Source: Oscillatoria sp. Prado101
GTDB lineage: Bacteria; Cyanobacteriota; Cyanobacteriia; Cyanobacteriales; Oscillatoriaceae
Assembly (NCBI GenBank): GCA_025454445.1
Contig: JALOOK010000050.1
Span: 1 to 12,877, forward strand
DNA: 12,877 nt
Direction: 5' to 3'
Each line of letters begins with the position of its first letter. Positions within the stretch are counted from its first letter, which is position 1. Of this stretch, positions 5,733 to 11,056 are shown in pieces. The notes under the pieces were generated by a model, which worked only from the letters and a program-made list of their open reading frames with translations, was not told the origin of the DNA and ran no database searches. Both the position numbers and the translations under genes were made by a program.

Positions 5733-6539
5733 TTATCCGTACCGCTTCTCTTCCTCTGGGGGAGTAGCTTCTAAAGGATCAAATTTTCGCCATTTAAATG
5801 CCTGTAAAATAAACAGGAAAATATACAGGGGATTTAACAGGATGTATCGCCTCCAGAGACGCCTCGGTTCCAGCAAAAGCCGGAAAAACCATTCCAGACC
5901 AATCTGGGACATACACTCCGGCGCTTTTGGCAATTTGCCGGCGTGAAAATCAAAAGCGGCACCCACAGCCATCGCCGGCATGCAGAGAGCGTCGCCATTT
6001 TCATAAACCCACACCTCTTGCCTGGGGCACCCCAATCCCACGAAGGTAATAGCGGCACCGCTATTGCGAATCTGTGCTATAATTTCCTGATTCTCTTCTG
6101 CAGAGACTTGCCGGAATTTAGAAGGCTGAGTCCCAGCAATAATCAGTTTAGGAAACCGGACGCAAAGATTGTTGGATAGAGCATCTAGCACCGCAGGGTT
6201 ACTGCCGTACAGGTAGATGGGCAGTCCCTCTCGGGCGGCGCGTTCGCAGACTCGCAACATGGTCTTTGGCCCGCACACCTGATCGGGAAGCTGCGTTTTG
6301 TAAAGCAAATTCAAAGCCCAGCGAACTGGCTGACCGTCCGGCAACACCAGGTCAAAATCATTAAGGCGATAGCGATGGGTTTTATCCAGCACTCCAGTCA
6401 TCACCCCATGAACGGCCAGAGCGGAAACTTTCATTCTCCTGCCTTCATGGGCGGCTGCAATAATCTTATCGACAGCCGCCTCGTAATCAAGAGCGTTTAC
6501 CCAGACGCCCAGGAGATTTTTTTTCCCCTTATCAATCAT
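5733..6539 (-). CDS. WecG/TagA/CpsF family (GT26) glycosyltransferase
   Basis: This 268-residue protein belongs to the family that adds an N-acetylmannosamine-type or similar sugar to an undecaprenyl-linked acceptor at the inner membrane face. Visible motifs are DGQP (68-71, with the acidic residue equivalent to the proposed catalytic Asp of TagA), VGLGCPRQE (167-175), AVGAAFDFHAG (191-201), GLEWFFR (214-220) and EPRRLWRRY (224-232). A hydrophobic tail (LLNPLYIFLFILQAF) fits the C-terminal membrane-contacting appendage of the family. The ATG at 6539 is chosen because it overlaps the stop of the upstream epimerase gene as ATGA, the classical coupled arrangement. An in-frame ATG seven codons earlier (6560) would lie inside the upstream gene. 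The strand before DGQP reads SALAVHGVM where TagA has a T-x-N motif; I recall this variant from other cyanobacterial members. Confidence 0.92.
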   Translation of the reverse strand: MIDKGKKNLLGVWVNALDYEAAVDKIIAAAHEGRRMKVSALAVHGVMTGVLDKTHRYRLNDFDLVLPDGQPVRWALNLLYKTQLPDQVCGPKTMLRVCERAAREGLPIYLYGSNPAVLDALSNNLCVRFPKLIIAGTQPSKFRQVSAEENQEIIAQIRNSGAAITFVGLGCPRQEVWVYENGDALCMPAMAVGAAFDFHAGKLPKAPECMSQIGLEWFFRLLLEPRRLWRRYILLNPLYIFLFILQAFKWRKFDPLEATPPEEEKRYG

Positions 6540-7615
6540 TGGACAGCCTCTTCGATCCAACGTTCCAGGTTAAATTCGTAAATCTCCTGCAAGATTTGCC
6601 GCACATTATATGTCAACTTCCAGTTGGGATAGTGGCTGCTGAATTTGCCATTATCGCTGACCCACCAGATATGGTCGCCTATGCGATTCTGCTCCACATA
6701 GTTCCAATTGAGCTTCCGACCGGCAATCTCCTCGCACATTTGGATCGCTTCCAGCATTGAGCAGTTGCTGTACCGCCCGCCTCCGCTGTTGTACACTTCC
6801 CCGCTGCGAGGAGCCTTAAAGAACTCATAAAAGGCGTTAATCAGATCGGCGCTGTGGATATTGTCGCGGACTTGCTTGCCTTTGTAGCCAAAGACTTTAT
6901 AAGGTTTGCCCGTCACGGCACACTTCATCAAGTAAGCCAGGAAGCCGTGCAATTCCGCACCGGAGTGAGTTGGGCCAGTCAGGCACCCGCCGCGAAAGCA
7001 CCCACTCTTAAGCCCAAAATAGCGCCCGTATTCCTGTACCAGAACGTCCGCCGCCACCTTGGATGCCCCAAATAAGCTGTGCAGCGTGCTGTCAATCGAC
7101 ATATCTTCTCGGATGCCCGGTTCATAGGTGTGACCGGGCTCGATTTCCCAGCGATATTCCAATTCCACCAAAGGCAGGCGATTGGGCGTATCCCCGTACA
7201 CCTTGTTGGTTGAGGTAAAGATAAAAACGGCTTCTGGCGCATATTGGCGGGTCGCTTCCAGCATATTTAGCGTCCCATTGGCATTTACGGTAAAATCCGT
7301 TTTTGGCTCCCGCGCCGCCCAGTCGTGGGAAGGCTGGGCTGCCGTGTGAATCACCAGCTCAATATCCGAACCGTACTGCTTAAAAACCTGGGTTATGGCT
7401 TCATAATCCCGAATATCGGCGGTTACATGGTGATACTTGCCACCTAATGACTTCTCCAGCCGCTGCCGGTTCCAGCTGGTGGAAGCCTCCGCGCCAAAGA
7501 AATAGCTGCGCATGTCATTGTCGATTCCCACTACGTCAAAGCCCTGATTGGCAAAGAAGGCAGATGCCTCAGAACCGATAAGTCCGGCTGAGCCGGAGAT
7601 GATAGCAATGCTCAC
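6536..7615 (-). CDS. NAD-dependent sugar-nucleotide epimerase, CDP-paratose 2-epimerase-like
   Basis: This 359-residue extended short-chain dehydrogenase is predicted to act on a nucleotide sugar and feed the glycosyltransferases. The NAD fold has GSAGLIG (8-14) in place of the common GGAGFIG, plus Asp32 after strand two. HTAAQPSHDWA (90-100) and FTSTNKVYGD (133-142) follow; STNKVYGD is shared with CDP-paratose/tyvelose 2-epimerases. The catalytic YxxxK position reads F182GASK186, so the usual active-site Tyr is Phe; I recall HSLFGASK from related proteins in other genomes. KQVRDNIHSADL (247-258) is the substrate-domain motif. Translation starts at a GTG (7613-7615) with GGGAAA about 8 bases upstream. 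The gene overlaps the GT26 gene by 4 bases. The substrate is unproven, and without the Tyr the chemistry may differ from a standard 4-epimerase or dehydratase. Confidence 0.82.
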   Translation of the reverse strand: MSIAIISGSAGLIGSEASAFFANQGFDVVGIDNDMRSYFFGAEASTSWNRQRLEKSLGGKYHHVTADIRDYEAITQVFKQYGSDIELVIHTAAQPSHDWAAREPKTDFTVNANGTLNMLEATRQYAPEAVFIFTSTNKVYGDTPNRLPLVELEYRWEIEPGHTYEPGIREDMSIDSTLHSLFGASKVAADVLVQEYGRYFGLKSGCFRGGCLTGPTHSGAELHGFLAYLMKCAVTGKPYKVFGYKGKQVRDNIHSADLINAFYEFFKAPRSGEVYNSGGGRYSNCSMLEAIQMCEEIAGRKLNWNYVEQNRIGDHIWWVSDNGKFSSHYPNWKLTYNVRQILQEIYEFNLERWIEEAVQ

Positions 7616-8330
7616 AGTTGATTTCCCAAAACAATAAAGGTTTTATGTTTAGAGCGTCCCGCCAGTGCCTGCCTTTGTGGCGTTTGCCGGCGAAAGCCCC
7701 AGACCCGTTCTATGCTGTAGATACCCCCTGGCCCCACTTTGCCATTGGTTTTTGCCAGAGTGCTGCTAGTTTTTTCCCATGATAGTGCAGCTTTTGTTTG
7801 CGCTGGCAACTCGGGTCTGAGCCGCTCGCAAAGGATGCCCGCTCCAGACTTTTTCTGGTTCTGATGCCAGCATCACAACCGGCTGACGCAAGCAACAGGC
7901 AAGAGTCCCATCCCTGTTTACCTGCCGGTCGGAGGCTGGCTGGTGGGCAACACAGGAAAAACGGCACCACTAGCGCCGCTGCTGTTAAATTTTGTGCCGG
8001 CTAATTTAAGTATATTTACGGATGACAGCTGAGTTTTAAACGGGTATGCGATTGACCGAATCAGGAGTTTTCAGCGCACAATCAGGTGCGCTGTCCACAG
8101 TTTAGTACGGTTGAGAGCAGTTCCGAAGACTCTTGATAAGAGATTAAGGAAACTTAAGAGCGAGCCGGAGGCGCACAGCAGAGCCCAGGCGTTGCCATTA
8201 CGCAGCCCGACAGGCGGCGGCAATGGGACACCGGCACCGTCGCGCCACACCCTGGCCTGCCGGTGAGCCCGAAGCTGTTAAACTAGCATTCGCTACCCTT
8301 ATTTTTCCCAAATCGAGTCTTTTGATAACC
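7616..8330. other. Long divergent non-coding region upstream of the epimerase and methyltransferase genes
   Basis: About 700 bases lie between the epimerase start and the chosen methyltransferase start. Short open frames here have no recognisable domain and no typical codon pattern. The methyltransferase-proximal half (8072-8157) has three compact hairpins. An AT-rich stretch at 8002-8018 contains TATATT at 8011-8016 but no convincing -35 box. The epimerase-proximal half shows nothing I recognise. It could hold a small RNA, a decayed gene, or only two promoters with long leaders. Confidence 0.4.
8072..8157 (+). promoter_or_regulatory. Hairpin cluster in the methyltransferase leader
   Basis: CAGCGCAC (8072-8079) pairs perfectly with GTGCGCTG (8086-8093) across an AATCAG loop. 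CTCTT / AAGAG (8130-8142) has a 3-base loop. TTAAG / CTTAA (8144-8157) closes a stable GAAA tetraloop. They lie 170-260 bases upstream of the methyltransferase start and have no following T-run. They may belong to a structured 5' leader, an operator or an unannotated RNA; the sequence does not decide. Confidence 0.3.
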
Positions 8331-9629
8331 ATGCAGGGGACAGAACGGCCCATCGGTGTGGATTTGTTTGCCGGTGCCGGCGGTATGAGCCTCGGCTTTG
8401 AACAAGCAGGGTTTGATGTCCGAGCTGCCGTCGAGCTTGACCCCATACACTGCGCCACCCACGAGTTTAACTTCCCATTTTGGCCTGTCCTGTGCAAAAA
8501 TGTTGCCGAGACTACAGCACAGGATATCAGAAACCTGTCTGATATTGGCGAGCGGGACATCGACGCGGTGTTTGGTGGCCCTCCCTGCCAAGGCTTCTCC
8601 ACGATCGGCTTCCGCGCCCCAGATGACCCCCGCAACGCCCTGGTTTTTCACTTCCTGCGGCTCGTCTTAGAGCTGCGACCGAAATATTTTGTCATGGAAA
8701 ACGTGCGGGGACTCACCACCGGCAAGTACCAGAAATTCCTCCTGGAAATTATACATGAATTTAAGGAAAACGGCTACCAGGTAGAAGAAAATTACAAACT
8801 TCTCAATGCCGCTGACTATGGCGTGCCGCAGCATCGGGAAAGGTTGTTTCTCCTGGGATGCCGGCAGGGTTTGCCCCTGCCCAAATACCCGCAACCGATT
8901 GCGAAACCCGCTTCATCCAAGGGCAAGAATTACAGCCAGCTGTCGTTTTGTCCAGCAGGCCCGACGGTGTGGGACGCTATTGGAGACTTGCCGGAAGTTG
9001 GAGATTGCCCAGAATTGCTGACAAGAGACTGGGTGATAGCAGAGTTTTCAAAACCTAGTTATTACGCCGGTCAGCTGCGCGGTTTTTATCCTGTAGAGGA
9101 CGATTACTCTACGTCGCGCGAATTCGATTCGACGCTTCTCACTTCCAGTCTGGCGACAGATCACACCCCAGAATCTGTCAAAAGATTTGCCGCCACTTTA
9201 CCGGGGGAAACAGAGCCGGTCAGTCGCTTCTACAAGCTGGATGCTGATGGGATTTGCAATACGCTGAGAGCCGGAACCGCCAGCAATCGCGGCGCTTTCA
9301 CTTCGCCAAGACCGATTCATCCCTATAAACCCCGGTGCATCACCGTGCGCGAGGCGGCGCGGCTGCACTCCTACCCCGACTGGTTTCGCTTCCACGTCAC
9401 GAAATGGCACGGCTTTCGGCAAGTGGGAAATTCGGTGCCACCCCTGTTAGCAAAAGCTGTGGCGTCAGAGATTGTCCGCGCTCTCGGCGTCATGCCGGTG
9501 AAGCCAAAAGACAAGAGGAAGCTAGGAGATGAAAAGTTACTGCAGCTGAATATGTCCAAAGCAGCTGAGCGTTACGGTGTATCCCCACATGTGATAGAGC
9601 CGAGAATCAGACCGCACAGACAAAAGTGA
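8331..9629 (+). CDS. C5-cytosine DNA methyltransferase, solitary
   Basis: This 432-residue enzyme transfers methyl from S-adenosylmethionine to cytosine C5 in a specific DNA site. All core motifs are present in order: motif I GVDLFAGAGG (9-18), motif IV GGPPCQGFS (82-90, catalytic Cys86), motif VI ENVRG (123-127), motif VIII QHRER (167-171), motif IX TVREAARL (338-345) and motif X GNSVPP (366-371). The target-recognition domain lies at about 175-320. After motif X a basic tail ends with a short helix-turn-helix-like stretch (NMSKAAERYGVS). The ATG at 8331 puts motif I nine residues in, as is usual. An in-frame ATG at 8223 would add 36 unconserved residues. No restriction endonuclease or Vsr gene is adjacent, so it looks like an orphan. 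The core recalls cyanobacterial CGATCG methyltransferases (the Synechocystis slr0214/M.Ssp6803I type), an inference from memory. Confidence 0.93.
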   Translation: MQGTERPIGVDLFAGAGGMSLGFEQAGFDVRAAVELDPIHCATHEFNFPFWPVLCKNVAETTAQDIRNLSDIGERDIDAVFGGPPCQGFSTIGFRAPDDPRNALVFHFLRLVLELRPKYFVMENVRGLTTGKYQKFLLEIIHEFKENGYQVEENYKLLNAADYGVPQHRERLFLLGCRQGLPLPKYPQPIAKPASSKGKNYSQLSFCPAGPTVWDAIGDLPEVGDCPELLTRDWVIAEFSKPSYYAGQLRGFYPVEDDYSTSREFDSTLLTSSLATDHTPESVKRFAATLPGETEPVSRFYKLDADGICNTLRAGTASNRGAFTSPRPIHPYKPRCITVREAARLHSYPDWFRFHVTKWHGFRQVGNSVPPLLAKAVASEIVRALGVMPVKPKDKRKLGDEKLLQLNMSKAAERYGVSPHVIEPRIRPHRQK

Positions 9630-9671
9630 ACATCGATATCTAGCGGTTTTCAGTTGGATGAAGCACACGCC

Positions 9672-9769
9672 AGAAACCCGGTTTCTTTCCCCTCGTTTTC
9701 CCCCAGTTCCCAGCCAGGCAGCTGGGAACGCCGTTTTGTCGGCTCCGCCGACCTAAGTAGCAACTTAGG
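9672..9769. repeat. Row of four different palindromes between convergent genes
   Basis: Four perfect inverted repeats follow one another. AGAAACC/GGTTTCT around a C begins at 9672 (AAACCGGGTTTCTT family). GTTCCCAGC/GCTGGGAAC (9706-9729) has a 6-base loop and is the second GTTCCCAGCC family member. GTCGGC/GCCGAC (9738-9752) has a TCC loop. CCTAAGT/ACTTAGG (9752-9769) has an AGCA loop and shares one base with the previous stem. They fill the 196-base gap between the methyltransferase and the deacetylase-like gene and may act as weak bidirectional terminators. Only a TTTT follows the second one. Confidence 0.6.
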
Positions 9770-9825
9770 ACATGGGCATCAGGCATGCATGGCCAGAACG
9801 CAAAAGGGCATTGTCCCACAAGTCC

Positions 9826-10743
9826 CTAGGCCAAACAAGGCTCAACCGTCGCCACAACTGACTTGGCAAGGGAGTTGAGGTCATAACCGCCTTCCAAGCC
9901 AAAAACAATTTTGCGAGTCACCTGCAAGCAGTATTTCGCAAACAGCCCAAAATCCTGCGGTTGCAGCTCAATACTGGCTAGCGGGTCAGCTGCATTCGCA
10001 TCGTAGCCGGCGCTGACAATCAGTAAATCCGGCTGAAAGCCCTTTAAAAAAGGCACAACCTTTCGCTCAAAAGCCAGCTGGTACTCAGCGCCAATGCTGC
10101 CCGGAACCATCGGAAGATTCAGCACATTATTGTGCGCCCCACGCTCCTCGGGATGCCCTGTTCCCGGATAGCAAGGGGACTGGTGCAGGGAGCAGTAGGC
10201 AATTTGGGGGTGATTCTCCACGATATCTTGGGTGCCGTTGCCGTGATGCACGTCCCAGTCGAGGATGGCCACGCGCTGGACTCCAGGCTGTTCCAGGGCG
10301 TAGTGAGCGGCGATAGCAGCATTGGAAAACAGGCAAAAACCCATGCCGCGCTCGCTGAGGGCGTGGTGTCCCGGGGGGCGAGCCAGGACGAAGGCCGGCT
10401 CTCCCGTGGCCAAGACGCGCTCCACACCGTCCAGCCACCCACTCACCGCCAGCAGCGCCACATCATAACTGCGGGGTGAGACCGGCGTATCGCCGTCAAT
10501 GTGGCCACCGCCGCTCTCAGCGAGAAGCCAGACTGACTCAATGTAGTCCCGGGAATGGACTTTTTCGATCACCGGCTCAACCGGTCGCGCCGCCACTGGG
10601 GTTGGCAGGTGCCACTGGAGCAGGTCAGCCCAAGGAGCTGCGTTGAGAGCGCTGACAATCGCCCTCAGCCGGTCGGGACGCTCCGGGTGGAACCGGCCAG
10701 TATCGTGCAGCAAGAAATCTTCAGAGTAGATTACGGGCAGCAT
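9826..10743 (-). CDS. Histone-deacetylase-superfamily amidohydrolase (class II type)
   Basis: This 305-residue zinc hydrolase is expected to remove acyl groups from lysine side chains, polyamines or related amides; bacterial substrates are mostly unknown. Motifs match class II deacetylases: RFHPERPDR (17-25), RPPGHHA (122-128, charge-relay His126/His127), DWDVHHGNGTQ (162-172) with zinc ligands Asp164 and His166, and SAGYDANAADPL with the third ligand Asp253. EGGYDL (284-289) carries the transition-state Tyr287. All active-site residues are present. The ATG at 10743 fits the usual N-terminus (MLPVIYSEDFLLHDTG); a GTG two codons earlier (10749) is possible. No clear Shine-Dalgarno sequence is seen, and a palindrome lies over the start region. 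It is divergent from gyrA and converges on the methyltransferase; no acetyltransferase or acs gene is adjacent to hint at a substrate. Confidence 0.92.
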   Translation of the reverse strand: MLPVIYSEDFLLHDTGRFHPERPDRLRAIVSALNAAPWADLLQWHLPTPVAARPVEPVIEKVHSRDYIESVWLLAESGGGHIDGDTPVSPRSYDVALLAVSGWLDGVERVLATGEPAFVLARPPGHHALSERGMGFCLFSNAAIAAHYALEQPGVQRVAILDWDVHHGNGTQDIVENHPQIAYCSLHQSPCYPGTGHPEERGAHNNVLNLPMVPGSIGAEYQLAFERKVVPFLKGFQPDLLIVSAGYDANAADPLASIELQPQDFGLFAKYCLQVTRKIVFGLEGGYDLNSLAKSVVATVEPCLA

Positions 10744-10748
10744 AGTCA

Positions 10749-10771
10749 CAGGGAATGCTCGCTATTCCCTG
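10749..10771. promoter_or_regulatory. Operator-like palindrome at the deacetylase start
   Basis: CAGGGAAT (10749-10756) and ATTCCCTG (10764-10771) form a perfect 8-bp inverted repeat with a 7-base spacer. It ends six bases before the ATG on the minus strand and touches the alternative GTG. It could bind a dimeric repressor or form a hairpin limiting ribosome access. No second copy was seen in the window. Confidence 0.35.
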
Positions 10772-10830
10772 ATTCTACCTTCTTGGGCAAAAAGTATCGC
10801 ACAAGGCATGCCTGAGAGCCAGTTTATCGC

Positions 10831-10864
10831 AGAAATCGGTTTTTTTAAACAAACCGGGTTTCTT
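10831..10864. repeat. Imperfect AAACCGGGTTTCTT-family palindrome upstream of gyrA
   Basis: AGAAATCGGTTT on the left mirrors AAACCGGGTTTCT on the right with one mismatch and one missing base, separated by a T/A-rich spacer. It is the same repeat family as at 5056-5088 and 9672-9688, here in a divergent promoter region rather than at gene ends. Confidence 0.5.
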
Positions 10865-10927
10865 CACCCCAAGATTATCCCCAAATCTCCTTTTCCCGGC
10901 AGGCAAAACCGAAACCGCGATTGCAGG

Positions 10928-10956
10928 CTTTCAGACCATTGAAAATGTGATAGAAT
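10928..10956 (+). promoter_or_regulatory. Candidate gyrA promoter
   Basis: TAGAAT at 10951-10956 is preceded by TGA (10948-10950), giving an extended -10 element. A weak -35 candidate (CTTTCA, 10928-10933) stands 17 bases upstream. A start near 10963 would give a leader of roughly 95 bases before the gyrA ATG. The prediction is by eye only. Confidence 0.35.
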
Positions 10957-11056
10957 ATTAAGCAGAATAGCTAATTAATGGGACAGCAAGCAGTATTTCA
11001 GGAGTTTTTTTGTCTTTTAGCTGCCAAACCCTCAGATTTTTGGAGTTTTTCACAGT

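Noticed and set aside
6540..6560. Earlier ATG for the GT26 gene
   Set aside because: It would overlap the epimerase gene by 25 bases; the ATGA overlap at 6536-6539 is the usual coupled start.
7710..8004. Short overlapping open frames on both strands
   Set aside because: They have no domain, no ribosome-binding site and no plausible composition; treated as non-coding.
8223..8330. 36-residue N-terminal extension of the methyltransferase
   Set aside because: The residues are unconserved and basic, and motif I lies properly at the start when the ATG at 8331 is used. The longer form cannot be fully excluded.
8331..9825. Restriction-modification system
   Set aside because: No endonuclease-like gene lies on either side of the methyltransferase within the window.
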